From assembly GCF_001639065.2 (NCBI RefSeq), contig NZ_LQXO02000026.1, positions 62,001-126,000 of the forward strand: 64,000 bases of DNA. The letters run 5' to 3'. The DNA is from Vibrio barjaei. GTDB lineage: Bacteria; Pseudomonadota; Gammaproteobacteria; Enterobacterales; Vibrionaceae. Below are positions 7,718-18,322 of this stretch, one piece after another. The first letter of the stretch is position 1. Each line of letters starts with the position of its first letter. Under the pieces are notes generated by a model. The model was given only the letters and a program-made list of their open reading frames with translations. It made no database searches and was not told where the DNA came from. Position numbers and translations under genes: made by a program.

Positions 7718-9349
7718 ATGTATAAGAATAAAATCACGCAAGCCCTTCTTCTAGGTGCTGGTATGGCAGTGGCTGCCACTTCTTTTTCTACTCTTGCCGC
7801 AGATGTACCAGCGGGCACTAAACTAGCAGAGAAACAAGAGCTTGTTCGTGGTAACGGTACCGAGGTAGCAACACTCGATCCACACAAATCTCAAGGTGTT
7901 CCAGAGTCACACGTAATTCGTGACCTTCTTGAAGGCCTAGTTAACCAAGATGCAAATGGTAAGACTATCCCAGGTGTTGCCGAAACTTGGGAAACGGCAG
8001 ACAACCAAACTTTCACTTTCCACCTACGCAAAGACGCAAAATGGTCTAACGGCGATCCTGTAACGGCGAATGACTTCGTATACAGCTTCCAACGCGCGGT
8101 TGACCCAGCAACAGCATCTCCATACGCTTGGTATATGGAATATACCAAAATGGCGAACGCTAAAGACATCGTTGCTGGCAAGAAAGACAAGAGCGAGCTA
8201 GGTGTTAAAGCAGTAGACGACTACACGTTAGAAGTGACACTAGATACAGCAGTACCTTACTTCGTAATGATGATGGGTCACACAACGGTTAAGCCAGTTC
8301 ACCAAGCAACGGTAGAAAAATTCGGTGACCAGTGGACTAAGCCAGAGAACTTCGTTGGTAACGGCGCATTTGTTCCAAACAAATGGGTAGTTAACGAGCG
8401 TCTAGAGCTTGTACGTAACGCTAAATATTGGGATAACGAGCACACTGTTCTTAATAAAGTAACGTTCTTGCCTATCGAGAACCAAGTTGCTGAAATGAAC
8501 CGTTTCCTTTCTGGCGAACTAGATTTCACATACGAAGTACCTAACGAGCACTTCCGTCGTCTACAAAAAGAGTACCCACAAGATGTAAACATCAAGGGTA
8601 ACCTATGTACTTATTACTACCAGTTCAATGCACAAAAAGCACCGTTTAACGACGTTCGCGTACGTAAAGCAATGTCTTATGCAATGGACCGCGATATCGT
8701 TACTAAAGCTATCCTTGGCCAAGGTCAAAAACCAGCTTATTTCCTAACGCCAGAGATCACTGCAGGCTTCGACCCTGTAACTCCTGAGTACGGCCAGCTT
8801 TCTCAGAAAGAGCGTATCGCTGAAGCGAAGCGTCTTCTTGAAGAAGCAGGTTATACGAAGAGCAACCCTCTAGAATTCAACCTACTTTACAACACATCTG
8901 AAAACCACAAGAAGATTGCTGTTGCAATCGCCTCTATGTGGAAGAAAGAGCTAGGCATCAACGCAAAACTTGAAAACCAAGAGTGGAAATCATACCTAGA
9001 CAGCAAAGACACTGGTAACTTCGACGTTGCTCGTGCTGGTTGGTGTGGTGACTACAACGAAGCGTCTTCATTCCTAACGCTAATGGTTAGCCAGAACACA
9101 ACTGCTGGTCAGCACTATAAGAGTGCAGATTACGACAAGATTATCGATAAAGCACTGCACTCAACTTCGGAAGAAGAGCGCACTAAGCTATACATCGATG
9201 CAGAGAAGCTGCTAGCGAAAGACATGCCGATTGCACCTATCTATCAGTATGTTACAACACGTCTAGTATCACCTCAGCTTGGTGGTTACCCAGAAGGTAA
9301 CGCTGAAGATAAGATCTACTCAAAAGATCTATACATCAAAGCAAAATAA
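7718..9349 (+). CDS. oppA: Oligopeptide ABC transporter periplasmic binding protein OppA
   Basis: The 543-residue precursor begins with a classical Sec signal peptide (KNKITQ, a hydrophobic core, then TLAA before DVPAG) and continues as a family 5 extracellular solute-binding protein (VATLDPHKSQG near the mature start; PYAWYMEY). It captures peptides in the periplasm for OppBCDF. I choose ATG 7718 over 7685 because GGAG lies 8 nt upstream and the signal peptide then has normal length. Codon use is strongly biased, suggesting high expression. A hairpin after the stop probably lowers expression of oppBCDF relative to oppA. Confidence 0.93.
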   Translation: MYKNKITQALLLGAGMAVAATSFSTLAADVPAGTKLAEKQELVRGNGTEVATLDPHKSQGVPESHVIRDLLEGLVNQDANGKTIPGVAETWETADNQTFTFHLRKDAKWSNGDPVTANDFVYSFQRAVDPATASPYAWYMEYTKMANAKDIVAGKKDKSELGVKAVDDYTLEVTLDTAVPYFVMMMGHTTVKPVHQATVEKFGDQWTKPENFVGNGAFVPNKWVVNERLELVRNAKYWDNEHTVLNKVTFLPIENQVAEMNRFLSGELDFTYEVPNEHFRRLQKEYPQDVNIKGNLCTYYYQFNAQKAPFNDVRVRKAMSYAMDRDIVTKAILGQGQKPAYFLTPEITAGFDPVTPEYGQLSQKERIAEAKRLLEEAGYTKSNPLEFNLLYNTSENHKKIAVAIASMWKKELGINAKLENQEWKSYLDSKDTGNFDVARAGWCGDYNEASSFLTLMVSQNTTAGQHYKSADYDKIIDKALHSTSEEERTKLYIDAEKLLAKDMPIAPIYQYVTTRLVSPQLGGYPEGNAEDKIYSKDLYIKAK

Positions 9350-9379
9350 TTCCCTATAAAAAATATAACTAACTAAGAC

Positions 9380-9416
9380 CTGTGTGTGCATAAGCACACG
9401 CAGTGTCTATTTTATT
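9380..9416 (+). terminator. oppA-oppB intercistronic attenuator hairpin
   Basis: CTGTGTGTGC pairs with GCACACGCAG (one G-U) around ATAA, followed by a T-rich run (TGTCTATTTTATTTTT). It likely causes partial termination, so oppA is made in excess. Confidence 0.65.
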
Positions 9417-9447
9417 TTTAATTGTCACAGACTGGATGGATGAGTTT

Positions 9448-10368
9448 ATGATTAAATTCATACTTAAACGGATATTTGAAGCAATACCAACACTGTTGGT
9501 ATTAATTACTGTCTCCTTTTTTCTGATGCGATTCGCACCAGGAAACCCTTTTTCAAGTGAGCGCCCACTTCCACCGGAAGTTATGGCTAACATTGAAGCA
9601 AAATATGGCCTTGATAAGCCAGTATTCGAACAGTACACCACTTACTTGACCAACATCTTACAAGGTGACTTTGGTCCATCTTTTAAATATCAAGATTACA
9701 CAGTAAATGAGCTTATTTCGGTTGCTCTACCTGTATCGGCCAAAGTAGGTCTGATTGCCTTCATCTTTACCGTTATCATGGGTGTAACCGTAGGGACTAT
9801 TGCCGCTTTACGGCAAAACACTTGGCTCGATTACACGATTATGTCCACGGCCATGCTTGGGGTCGTTATGCCTTCTTTCGTATTGGCACCAGCACTGATT
9901 TATCTGTTCTCGCTGCATTGGAATCTTTTCCCCGCTGGTGGCTGGCATGATGGTGGCTTCCAATACATCGTATTACCCGTGATCGCCATGTCACTGCTTT
10001 ATGTTGCAACGTTTGCACGTATTACCCGTGGTAGCATGATTGAGACATTGAACAGTAACTTTATCCGTACAGCTCGCGCAAAAGGTTTGAGCTATCGTTA
10101 TATCGTTCTTAAGCATGCTCTTAAGCCTGCACTGCTGCCAGTAGTATCCTACATGGGCCCTGCGTTCGTAGGTATCATTACCGGTTCGGTAGTAGTAGAG
10201 ACTATTTTCGGATTACCTGGTATCGGTAAGCTGTTCGTAAACGCAGCCTTTAACCGAGACTATTCGTTAGTAATGGGTGTCACCATCTTAATTGGTTTCC
10301 TATTCATTCTATTTAACGCCATCGTAGACATCTTGCTTGCGATGATCGACCCGAAAATTCGTTACTAA
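9448..10368 (+). CDS. oppB: Oligopeptide ABC transporter permease OppB
   Basis: The 306-residue inner-membrane permease starts MIKFILKRIFEAIPTLL, the usual OppB/DppB N-terminus, with six hydrophobic segments. The cytoplasmic EAA loop is near RTARAKGLSYRYIVLKHAL. It forms the membrane channel with OppC. ATG 9448 is chosen because GGATGAG lies just upstream and the first transmembrane helix begins at once; an upstream in-frame start at 9403 would fall inside the attenuator. Confidence 0.93.
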   Translation: MIKFILKRIFEAIPTLLVLITVSFFLMRFAPGNPFSSERPLPPEVMANIEAKYGLDKPVFEQYTTYLTNILQGDFGPSFKYQDYTVNELISVALPVSAKVGLIAFIFTVIMGVTVGTIAALRQNTWLDYTIMSTAMLGVVMPSFVLAPALIYLFSLHWNLFPAGGWHDGGFQYIVLPVIAMSLLYVATFARITRGSMIETLNSNFIRTARAKGLSYRYIVLKHALKPALLPVVSYMGPAFVGIITGSVVVETIFGLPGIGKLFVNAAFNRDYSLVMGVTILIGFLFILFNAIVDILLAMIDPKIRY

Positions 10369-10380
10369 GGGAGTGTGGTA

Positions 10381-11286
10381 ATGATGCTAACGAAAAAAGA
10401 AAACTTGGAAGCGATAGAGAAGTTTTCCGAAAATTTAGAAATTGAAGGTCGTAGCTTGTGGCAAGACGCGCGTATCCGTTTTATGCGTAACAAAGCTGCG
10501 ATGGTGAGTTTATTTATTCTAACCCTAATGACATTAGCAGTAATTTTCCTGCCAATGTTTGCTCAATACGCGTTTGATGATACAGATTGGTATGCCATGC
10601 ATGCTGCGCCAAGTGCTGAGCACTGGTTTGGTACTGATAGTCTTGGTCGAGACCTGTATGTGCGTACACTAATGGGTGGCCGTATCTCTCTAATGGTAGG
10701 GGTTCTAGGTGCATTTGTTGCGGTACTGATTGGTACACTTTACGGTGCTACATCAGGCTTTATTGGTGGCCGTGTTGACCGCGTTATGATGCGTGTACTT
10801 GAGATCCTTTACGCTGTACCGTTTATGTTCTTAGTTATCGTACTAGTGACATTCTTCGGTCGTAACATTGTGCTTATCTTTGTAGCTATCGGTGCGATTG
10901 CTTGGCTAGACATGGCGCGTATCGTACGCGGCCAAACCCTCAGTTTACGTAGCAAAGAGTTTATCGAAGCGGCACACGTTTCCGGCGTGAGTAATTGGAA
11001 AATTATCACACGTCATATTGTTCCTAACGTACTTGGTATCGTAGCGGTGTACTCAACACTACTTATCCCAAGTATGATTTTGACGGAATCTTTCCTTTCA
11101 TTCCTTGGCCTTGGTGTACAAGAGCCAATGACCAGTTGGGGCGCACTGCTTCAAGAGGGTTCTCAAACAATGGAAGTGGCTATTTGGCAGTTAATTTTCC
11201 CTGCTATTTTCATGGTCGTAACCTTGTTCTGCTTTAACTATGTTGGCGATGGTCTTCGTGACGCGCTGGATCCAAAAGACAGATAA
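10381..11286 (+). CDS. oppC: Oligopeptide ABC transporter permease OppC
   Basis: The 301-residue protein has the OppC-type cytoplasmic N-terminal extension (SLWQDARIRFMRNKAAM) before the first membrane helix, and the EAA loop EAAHVSGVSNWKIITRHIVPN. GGAG at 10369-10372 favours ATG 10381 over the GTG at 10375. It is 12 bp after oppB and forms the second half of the channel. Confidence 0.93.
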   Translation: MMLTKKENLEAIEKFSENLEIEGRSLWQDARIRFMRNKAAMVSLFILTLMTLAVIFLPMFAQYAFDDTDWYAMHAAPSAEHWFGTDSLGRDLYVRTLMGGRISLMVGVLGAFVAVLIGTLYGATSGFIGGRVDRVMMRVLEILYAVPFMFLVIVLVTFFGRNIVLIFVAIGAIAWLDMARIVRGQTLSLRSKEFIEAAHVSGVSNWKIITRHIVPNVLGIVAVYSTLLIPSMILTESFLSFLGLGVQEPMTSWGALLQEGSQTMEVAIWQLIFPAIFMVVTLFCFNYVGDGLRDALDPKDR

Positions 11287-11308
11287 GAACTAGTAGAAAG
11301 GATTGAAT

Positions 11309-12280
11309 ATGAGCTTATTAGATGTCAAAGATCTGCGTGTTGAGTTCACCACGCAGGACGGTATTGTTACCGCTGTAAACGACTTGAACTTCTCCCTTAA
11401 CCAAGGCGAAACGCTGGGTATTGTAGGTGAGTCCGGTTCAGGTAAATCGCAAACTGTATTCGCTATCATGGGCTTGTTAGCGAAAAACGGTATCATCTCG
11501 GGTAGTGCACAATTTGAAGGGCGCGAAATTCTCAACTTGCCAGAAAAAGAGTTGAACAAAGTTCGCGCTGAGCAAATTGCGATGATTTTCCAAGACCCAA
11601 TGACGTCGCTTAACCCATACATGAAAGTTAGCGACCAATTGATGGAAGTACTTATGCTGCATAAAGGCATGGGTAAAGCAGAAGCATTCGAAGAGTCTGT
11701 GCGTATGCTTGAAGCGGTAAAAATTCCAGAAGCGCGCAAGCGTATTACTATGTATCCACACGAATTCTCAGGCGGTATGCGTCAACGTGTGATGATTGCG
11801 ATGGCACTTTTGTGTCGTCCAAAACTGCTGATTGCTGATGAACCGACAACGGCATTGGATGTGACGGTTCAGGCTCAGATCATGGACCTTCTGAACGAGC
11901 TTAAATCGGAGTTCAACACGGCCATTATCATGATTACCCATGACTTGGGTGTTGTTGCAGGCTCATGTGACAAAGTACTGGTTATGTACGCAGGTCGTAC
12001 GATGGAGTACGGCACGGTAGATGAAATCTTCTATAACCCTAGCCACCCTTATGCGGAAGGCCTGTTGAAGGCAATCCCTCGTTTGGACACGGAAGGGGAG
12101 ATCCTACCAACGATTCCAGGTAATCCACCAAACTTATTACGTTTGCCACCGGGCTGTCCTTACCAAGAGCGCTGCCACCGTGCAACTCCACAGTGTAGCG
12201 TGTCTGCGCCAACACTAGAGAACTTTGGACAAGGTCGTCAACGTGCGTGTTTTTCTGATTGGGAGGCTTGGGCAAAATGA
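11309..12280 (+). CDS. oppD: Oligopeptide ABC transporter ATPase OppD
   Basis: The 323-residue ATPase has Walker A GESGSGKS, signature FSGGMRQRV, Walker B LLIADEPTTALD and the OppD/F C-terminal region with the Cys cluster (CPYQERC...CS) that binds an Fe-S cluster in some homologues. AAAGGA lies 6 nt before ATG 11309. It pairs with OppF to power peptide import from the cytoplasmic face. Its stop overlaps the oppF start (ATGA). Confidence 0.93.
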   Translation: MSLLDVKDLRVEFTTQDGIVTAVNDLNFSLNQGETLGIVGESGSGKSQTVFAIMGLLAKNGIISGSAQFEGREILNLPEKELNKVRAEQIAMIFQDPMTSLNPYMKVSDQLMEVLMLHKGMGKAEAFEESVRMLEAVKIPEARKRITMYPHEFSGGMRQRVMIAMALLCRPKLLIADEPTTALDVTVQAQIMDLLNELKSEFNTAIIMITHDLGVVAGSCDKVLVMYAGRTMEYGTVDEIFYNPSHPYAEGLLKAIPRLDTEGEILPTIPGNPPNLLRLPPGCPYQERCHRATPQCSVSAPTLENFGQGRQRACFSDWEAWAK

Positions 12281-13278
12281 ATGCAATGACAAACAACAAA
12301 TCACTATTACTTGATGTAAAAGAGCTAAAAGTACACTTCAGCATTGCATCGAAATCAGCTTGGCCTTGGTCAAAGCCTGCACAGCTTAAAGCCGTAGATG
12401 GCGTAAACGTACGTTTATACGAAGGTGAAACACTTGGCGTAGTAGGCGAATCTGGTTGTGGCAAATCTACGTTTGCACGTGCCATTATTGGTCTAGTGGA
12501 AGCAACAGACGGTGAAGTGATGTGGCTTGGTCAAGATTTGACTAAGATGCAAGCGGTTGAGCGCCGAAACACTCGCAAAGAAATCCAAATGATTTTCCAA
12601 GATCCTTTGGCATCACTTAACCCTCGTATGACGGTAGGTGACATCATTGCCGAGCCATTAGAGACCTTTTATCCAGAGCTCTCAAAACAGGAAGTGAAAG
12701 ATCGCGTCAAAGAAATGATGGCGAAAGTAGGTCTGCTACCAAACGTGATTAACCGTTATCCGCACGAGTTCTCAGGTGGTCAGTGTCAGCGCATCGGTAT
12801 TGCGCGTGCACTTATTTTACGCCCTAAGATGATAATCTGTGATGAGCCTGTATCGGCATTGGATGTATCTATCCAAGCGCAGGTGGTTAACCTACTGAAA
12901 GAGCTGCAAAAAGAACTAGGTTTGAGCCTAGTGTTTATTGCGCATGACCTGTCAGTCGTGAAGCACATTTCTGATCGTGTTTTGGTAATGTATCTTGGCA
13001 ATGCTGTTGAGTTAGGTGAGGCAGAAGCACTATTTGCCAATCCGTCGCATCCTTATACTAAAGCGCTAATGTCAGCAGTTCCGATTCCAGATCCAAAAAT
13101 TGAACGCACTAAAACCATTCAGATGTTGGAAGGGGATCTACCATCTCCGATCAGTCCTCCATCAGGTTGTGTATTCAGAACACGCTGCCCACAAGCAACG
13201 GAGCAGTGTGCTCAACAGAAACCAACAATTCAGGGAACGGACGTACACGCAGTGTCGTGCCTAAACGTTACGGTTTAG
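12277..13278 (+). CDS. oppF: Oligopeptide ABC transporter ATPase OppF
   Basis: The 333-residue ATPase has Walker A GESGCGKST, signature FSGGQCQRIG, Walker B MIICDEPVSALD and a C-terminal Cys-containing oligopeptide-transport domain (CVFRTRCPQATEQC). The ATG at 12277 overlaps the oppD stop by 4 nt and has GGGAGG about 10 nt upstream, so translation is coupled. It is the last gene of the opp operon. Confidence 0.93.
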   Translation: MNAMTNNKSLLLDVKELKVHFSIASKSAWPWSKPAQLKAVDGVNVRLYEGETLGVVGESGCGKSTFARAIIGLVEATDGEVMWLGQDLTKMQAVERRNTRKEIQMIFQDPLASLNPRMTVGDIIAEPLETFYPELSKQEVKDRVKEMMAKVGLLPNVINRYPHEFSGGQCQRIGIARALILRPKMIICDEPVSALDVSIQAQVVNLLKELQKELGLSLVFIAHDLSVVKHISDRVLVMYLGNAVELGEAEALFANPSHPYTKALMSAVPIPDPKIERTKTIQMLEGDLPSPISPPSGCVFRTRCPQATEQCAQQKPTIQGTDVHAVSCLNVTV

Positions 13279-13361
13279 GGAATCCCAATTACCAGCAAGG
13301 AAAGGCTCTACTTACTTGTGTGTGAGTAATTAGAGCTGCTATTTCAGCCTGTGACGGGCCT

Positions 13362-13395
13362 AAGCGCGGCAATTTTTTTTAGTCGCGCTTTTTTT
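13362..13395 (+). terminator. opp operon terminator
   Basis: AAGCGCG pairs with CGCGCTT around a 15-nt T-rich loop and is followed by five further T. Confidence 0.85.
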
Positions 13396-13511
13396 GATCT
13401 CATTACTGCCTCTTTCAACTAATTCGAACGACTTCTTTCAAACTATCCCCTCAAGTTCTTCACGCGCGCTTCATATAATGTCATCACTAAACGAAGAGAA
13501 GGAATGAAAGC

Positions 13512-14453
13512 ATGGGTAAATTGGTTGAAGGTGTTTGGCATGATGTGTGGTATGACACTAAGACGTCTGGTGGTAAATTCGTGCGTGAAGATGCTGGCTT
13601 TCGTCATTGGATAAACAATAGCCCACATGCAGAATTCCAGCCTGAATCTGGTCGCTATCATTTATACGTATCACTTGCGTGCCCTTGGGCTCATAGAACA
13701 CTGATCTTTCGCGCTCTTAAAGGTTTGGAACCGCACATTGATGTTACGGTCGTGTGTCCTGACATGCTTTCAGAAGGGTGGTCTTTTGGACTTCCTGAAC
13801 CTCTATTTGGATTCACCAAACTTCACCAAATTTATACACAAGCTAAACCGGACTATACCGGTCGAGTTACTGTACCTGTTTTGTGGGATAAAAAGACCAA
13901 TACTATTGTGAGTAATGAGTCATCGGAAATCATCCGAATGTTCAACTCGGAGTTCAACCATCTGACAGGTAATAGTGACGATTTTTATCCGGAGAAATTG
14001 CAGTCCGCGATTGACGAGTGGAATGAGTTTATCTACCCAAACATTAACAATGGGGTATACCGTTGCGGTTTTGCAACTACTCAGGAGGCGTATGAAGAAG
14101 CTTACAATAGCTTGTTTGCTGCTTTGGATAAGGTAGAAGCGCAGTTGGCGACCCATCGATACTTAACGGGTGAGCAGATAACGGAAGCAGATTGGCGATT
14201 GTTTACCACATTAGTGCGTTTTGATGCGGTGTATGTGGGACACTTTAAGTGCAACAAAAAACGTATTGCTGATTACGAAAATATCCAAGGTTTCCTCAAA
14301 GAGCTATACCAAGTTAACGGTGTTAAAGAGACCACTGATCTCTACCACATTAAACGCCACTACTACTTCAGTCATACGGGTATCAACCCAACTCAAATCG
14401 TCCCGGTTGGTCCAGATTTAGACTTGGATTCGCCTCATGGAAGAGAGCGTTAA
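13512..14453 (+). CDS. yqjG: Glutathionyl-hydroquinone reductase (YqjG family)
   Basis: The 313-residue Xi-class glutathione transferase carries the CPWAHR active-site motif with the nucleophilic Cys57, and the C-terminal helical GST domain (GEQITEADWRLFTTLVRFD). Members reduce glutathionyl-hydroquinones using glutathione in the cytosol. AAGGAATG precedes the ATG. It is a single gene closed by a bidirectional terminator shared with pta. Confidence 0.92.
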   Translation: MGKLVEGVWHDVWYDTKTSGGKFVREDAGFRHWINNSPHAEFQPESGRYHLYVSLACPWAHRTLIFRALKGLEPHIDVTVVCPDMLSEGWSFGLPEPLFGFTKLHQIYTQAKPDYTGRVTVPVLWDKKTNTIVSNESSEIIRMFNSEFNHLTGNSDDFYPEKLQSAIDEWNEFIYPNINNGVYRCGFATTQEAYEEAYNSLFAALDKVEAQLATHRYLTGEQITEADWRLFTTLVRFDAVYVGHFKCNKKRIADYENIQGFLKELYQVNGVKETTDLYHIKRHYYFSHTGINPTQIVPVGPDLDLDSPHGRER

Positions 14454-14465
14454 ATTGCGTGCAAT

Positions 14466-14495
14466 AAAAAAGCCTCCGATGATGGAGGCTTTTTT
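14466..14495. terminator. Bidirectional terminator between yqjG and pta
   Basis: AAAAAAGCCTCC pairs with GGAGGCTTTTTT around GATGAT, so it serves both converging genes. Confidence 0.92.
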
Positions 14496-14514
14496 CATTC
14501 AGTTAGAGAGCAGA

Positions 14515-16659
14515 TTACTTTTGCTCTTGACCTGATTGAATCGCAGTTAGTGCTACTGTGTACACGATATCGTCTACTAGTGCGCCACGAGAAAGGTCGT
14601 TAACTGGCTTGCGCATACCTTGCAGCATTGGACCGATAGAAACTAGGTCTGCTGAACGCTGTACCGCTTTGTATGTTGTGTTACCAGTGTTTAGATCTGG
14701 GAATACAAATACAGTCGCTTTACCAGCAACTGGAGAGTTAGGTGCTTTAGAAGCCGCTACGTTCTCCATGATCGCTGCATCGTACTGTAGAGGACCGTCG
14801 ATGATAAGATCAGGACGTTTCTCTTTTGCTAGTTTGGTTGCTTCACGTACTTTATCTACATCAGCACCTTTACCAGACTCACCAGTAGAGTATGAGATCA
14901 TTGCAACGCGTGGGTCGATACCGAATGCTGCAGCAGAGTCTGCAGATTGGATAGCGATTTCAGCAAGTTGCTCAGCTGTTGGGTCAGGGTTGATTGCACA
15001 GTCACCGTATACCAATACTTGATCAGGCAGCAGCATGAAGAAGATTGAAGATACGATAGATGTACCCGGAGCTGTTTTGATGATTTGGAACGGAGGAACG
15101 ATAGTATTTGCTGTTGTGTGAACAGCACCAGATACTAGACCGTCTACTTCGTTTGCTTCAAGCATCATTGTGCCTAGGTAAACAGAGTCTTGTAGCTTCT
15201 CACGAGCCACAACTTCAGTCATACCTTTCGCGCCACGCAGCTCTACTAGACGAGCAACGTAGTTTTCACGTACCGCATCAGAATCGATGATAGTAACACC
15301 AGTACCTAGCTCAACACCTTGTTGTGCAGCTACGCGTTTGATTTCGTCAGGGTTACCAAGAAGCACACATTCCGCGATGCCACGCTCAGCACAGATAGCC
15401 GCAGCCTTAACTGTACGAGGCTCATCACCTTCAGGAAGAACGATACGCTTGCCGGCCTTACGAGCAAGTTCTGTTAACTGGTAACGGAATGCTGGTGGGC
15501 TTAGTTTACGAGTACCGATAGTACCTTCAAGTAGAGAGTCAATCCATGGGCCGTCGATGTGACCAGCAACGTGCTCGTTAACGAACTCGATACGCTCTTT
15601 ATCGTCCGCAGGAACTTCTAGGCTAAAGCTCTGTAGGTTCAGAGACGTTTGCCATGTGTTACCTTGAGCCTTAAAGATTGGCAGGCCAGTATCTAGTGCT
15701 GGCTTGATTAGGTCAGCAATCTCAACAGGAACATCGTAGCCACCTGTTAATAGGATAGCGCCGATTTCTACGCCGTTCATTGCAGCAAGTGCCGCAGCGA
15801 CGATAACGTCTGGACGGTCTGCTGAAGTAACAAGTAGAGAACCTGGTTTGAAGTGCTCGATCATGTTTGGTAGAGAACGTGCACAGAACGTGATGCTCTT
15901 AATACGACGCTTCTCAATATCGCCCGCGTTAATCACTTCAGCATTTAGGTGCTGAGCCATGTCGATTGCACGCGTTGCAATTAAATCGATCTTCCAAGGC
16001 ACGCAGCCAAGAACGCGGATTGGGCTAGTGTTGAAGATTTGCATTACTTCAAGGTTAGCTTGCTGCGCGGTGTCTGCGTCGTCAAAGATTTCAGAAAGAT
16101 CTGGACGAGTGCGGCCTGCTTCATCAACAGGAGCGTTTAGCTTGTTGATGATAACGCCAGAGATGTTCTTGTTTTTAGTACCACCGTAGTTAGTACATGC
16201 AACTTCGATACGCTCTTTAAGCTGACTTGGGTTGTCAGTACCTGGCGTTGCTACGAATACGATCTCTGCACCAAGTGTTTTTGCGATTTCTGCGTTAACT
16301 GCGTTCGCAAATGGGTGTTTACGAGTCGGTACTAGACCTTCGATAAGCGTTACTTCAGCGTCTTTGCTTACTTGATTGTAACGTTCAACAATTGTCTCAA
16401 GTAGTACATCAACTTTTTCGCTACCGTATAGGTTCTCAACGTCAGACATTGGAAGTGGTTGGCCCACTTTCATATCGCTGCTGTTACCAACGATAGTTGA
16501 AGTTAAGTCTGGTTGATCGCCACCGTGGCGAGGCTGAGCGATAGGCTTGTAGAACGCAACGTTCACACCTTTGCGCTCCATAGCACGCAATACACCCATG
16601 CTAACACTGGTAAGACCTACGCCAGCGCTAGTTGGTACAAGCATAATAGTACGGGACAT
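14515..16659 (-). CDS. pta: Phosphate acetyltransferase Pta
   Basis: The 714-residue protein matches long-form enterobacterial Pta: an N-terminal P-loop-like domain ([18 protein letters not shown]), a central DRTGG-type domain, and a C-terminal PTA_PTB catalytic domain ([16 protein letters not shown] onward). It converts acetyl-CoA and phosphate to acetyl phosphate and CoA; with AckA it makes or takes up acetate. It lies 128 bp downstream of ackA, with a strong hairpin between them. Codon use is highly biased, as expected for an abundant central enzyme. Confidence 0.96.
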   Translation of the reverse strand: MSRTIMLVPTSAGVGLTSVSMGVLRAMERKGVNVAFYKPIAQPRHGGDQPDLTSTIVGNSSDMKVGQPLPMSDVENLYGSEKVDVLLETIVERYNQVSKDAEVTLIEGLVPTRKHPFANAVNAEIAKTLGAEIVFVATPGTDNPSQLKERIEVACTNYGGTKNKNISGVIINKLNAPVDEAGRTRPDLSEIFDDADTAQQANLEVMQIFNTSPIRVLGCVPWKIDLIATRAIDMAQHLNAEVINAGDIEKRRIKSITFCARSLPNMIEHFKPGSLLVTSADRPDVIVAAALAAMNGVEIGAILLTGGYDVPVEIADLIKPALDTGLPIFKAQGNTWQTSLNLQSFSLEVPADDKERIEFVNEHVAGHIDGPWIDSLLEGTIGTRKLSPPAFRYQLTELARKAGKRIVLPEGDEPRTVKAAAICAERGIAECVLLGNPDEIKRVAAQQGVELGTGVTIIDSDAVRENYVARLVELRGAKGMTEVVAREKLQDSVYLGTMMLEANEVDGLVSGAVHTTANTIVPPFQIIKTAPGTSIVSSIFFMLLPDQVLVYGDCAINPDPTAEQLAEIAIQSADSAAAFGIDPRVAMISYSTGESGKGADVDKVREATKLAKEKRPDLIIDGPLQYDAAIMENVAASKAPNSPVAGKATVFVFPDLNTGNTTYKAVQRSADLVSIGPMLQGMRKPVNDLSRGALVDDIVYTVALTAIQSGQEQK

Positions 16660-16754
16660 TCTTTGAGTACCTCAAACTATATGTAGGGAAGAAACTCAGC
16701 GTGGTGAACGTCCTTTTTAGGAGAAAAGCAGACGGTCGGCTGAGCCCAATAAGA

Positions 16755-16782
16755 AAACTGGCTAACCTAAGTTAGCCAGTTT
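16755..16782 (-). terminator. ackA-pta intercistronic hairpin
   Basis: A 12-bp perfect stem (AAACTGGCTAAC and its complement) with a CTAA loop begins 6 nt after the ackA stop. On the minus strand TTCTTATT follows, a weak U-tract, so partial termination or mRNA stabilisation is likely. Confidence 0.7.
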
Positions 16783-16787
16783 GAAAA

Positions 16788-17984
16788 TTAAAGACCTGCT
16801 AGACGTGCAGTGTCTTCAGCAATTACTAGCTCTTCGTTAGTAGAGATAACCATTGCTGGGATACGACTGCTTGCAGCAGTGATAGTGCCTTCGCCGCCGA
16901 AACGAGCTTTAAGGTTAGCTTCACCGTCAACTTCGATGCCGAATACGCCTAGACGGTTTAGAACCATCTCGCGGATTGGAGCAGAGTTTTCACCGATACC
17001 ACCAGTGAACACGATAGCGTCTAGACGACCGTCAAGAGATGCAGTGTAACCCGCTACGTATTTCGCTAGACGGTGACAGAACACGTCCATTGCACGAGTT
17101 GCTTCTTCTTTCTCACCGTAGTTGTCTTCAACGAAACGGCAGTCAGAAGTCACTTCAGTTAAACCTAGAAGACCAGACTCTTTAGTTAGCATGTTGTTGA
17201 TTTGCTCAACAGAGTAACCTAGTGCGTCGTGTAGGTGGAAGATGATCGCTGGATCGATATCACCACAACGGGTACCCATTACTAGACCTTCAAGAGGAGT
17301 TAGACCCATTGAAGTGTCTACTGATTCACCGTTCTTGATAGCACAAACAGAAGCACCGTTGCCTAGGTGGCAGTTGATGATGTTCAGTTCGTTAGCTGGC
17401 TTACCAAGTAGTTCAGCTGCTTCACGTGCGATGAATAGGTGAGACGTACCGTGCATGCCGTAGCGACGGATACCGTGCTCTTTGTACAGGTTGTACGGTA
17501 GAGCGTATAGGTAAGACTCTTGAGGCATAGTTTGGTGGAACGCAGTGTCAAATACTGCTACGTTCTTAAGCTCTGGGAAGTTGTGCTTCGCCGCTTCGAT
17601 ACCGATGATGTGAGCTGGGTTGTGAAGAGGTGCAAATGTTGCAGAGTCTTCGATACCTTTAAGTACATCGTCTGTAATTAGAGCAGAAGATGTGAATTGC
17701 TCACCACCGTGAACGATACGGTGACCGATAGCGCCTAGGTTAGCTTTTAGCTCAGGTTTAGAAGCAAGGATAGTTTCTACCATGAACGCTAACGCTTCTT
17801 CGTGAGCAGCGCCGTCGCCTAGTTGAGCTTCGTGTTTACCATCAAGTTTCCACTTGATACGAGCTTCTGGAAGGTGTAGACATTCAGCAAGGCCTGTTAG
17901 GTGCTCATCACCGTTTTCTGCATCAACGATGGCGAACTTAAGAGAAGAACTACCGCAGTTTAAAACTAAAACCAGCTTAGACAT
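16788..17984 (-). CDS. ackA: Acetate kinase AckA
   Basis: The 398-residue ASKHA-fold kinase shows NCGSSSLKF at residues 9-17, HRIVHGG near 107, GMHGTSH and FTGGIGENS, all acetate kinase signatures. It interconverts acetyl phosphate and ADP with acetate and ATP in the cytosol. The ATG at 17984 is preceded by AGGTAACC. It is upstream of pta on the same strand, the usual order. yfbV lies divergent, as in E. coli. Confidence 0.96.
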   Translation of the reverse strand: MSKLVLVLNCGSSSLKFAIVDAENGDEHLTGLAECLHLPEARIKWKLDGKHEAQLGDGAAHEEALAFMVETILASKPELKANLGAIGHRIVHGGEQFTSSALITDDVLKGIEDSATFAPLHNPAHIIGIEAAKHNFPELKNVAVFDTAFHQTMPQESYLYALPYNLYKEHGIRRYGMHGTSHLFIAREAAELLGKPANELNIINCHLGNGASVCAIKNGESVDTSMGLTPLEGLVMGTRCGDIDPAIIFHLHDALGYSVEQINNMLTKESGLLGLTEVTSDCRFVEDNYGEKEEATRAMDVFCHRLAKYVAGYTASLDGRLDAIVFTGGIGENSAPIREMVLNRLGVFGIEVDGEANLKARFGGEGTITAASSRIPAMVISTNEELVIAEDTARLAGL

Positions 17985-18322
17985 TAGAGGTTACCTGTAT
18001 TTTATTGATCATGGATCATTGGGGTATAAAACGTATCTCAAGGCTGAGAAGGTACAAAAGATTTACCATTCAGTCTTGGTCAAAAATTCATCAATTGCCG
18101 TATAATAATATGCGATTTCTTCATTAAAATCACACTTGCGTCCTTGCGACGTTCATCTCTTGGTTGCCTTATTTGTAAATAAAGACAACAATGAGATTGA
18201 GGAAACGCAAAGAATAACGATAATGACAGAAGATAACAAAATAAATTTGAAAGAATATTAACTTCAGTCAATATTTTGCTGATTTAGTTGAAGAGTTCAA
18301 CTTTTTTTTAGTGAGGTTGCCT
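17985..18322. other. Divergent promoter region of ackA and yfbV
   Basis: This 338-bp gap is AT-rich. On the plus strand TTGGTC (18077-18082) and TATAAT (18101-18106) are 18 bp apart, a fair promoter toward yfbV. TTGATC-ATGG-ATCATT near 18005 resembles an FNR site but has wrong spacing. No small gene is seen. Confidence 0.4.

Noticed and set aside
18005..18020. FNR-like sequence TTGATC-ATGG-ATCATT upstream of ackA
   Set aside because: The half-sites are separated by one base too many for the FNR consensus TTGAT-N4-ATCAA.
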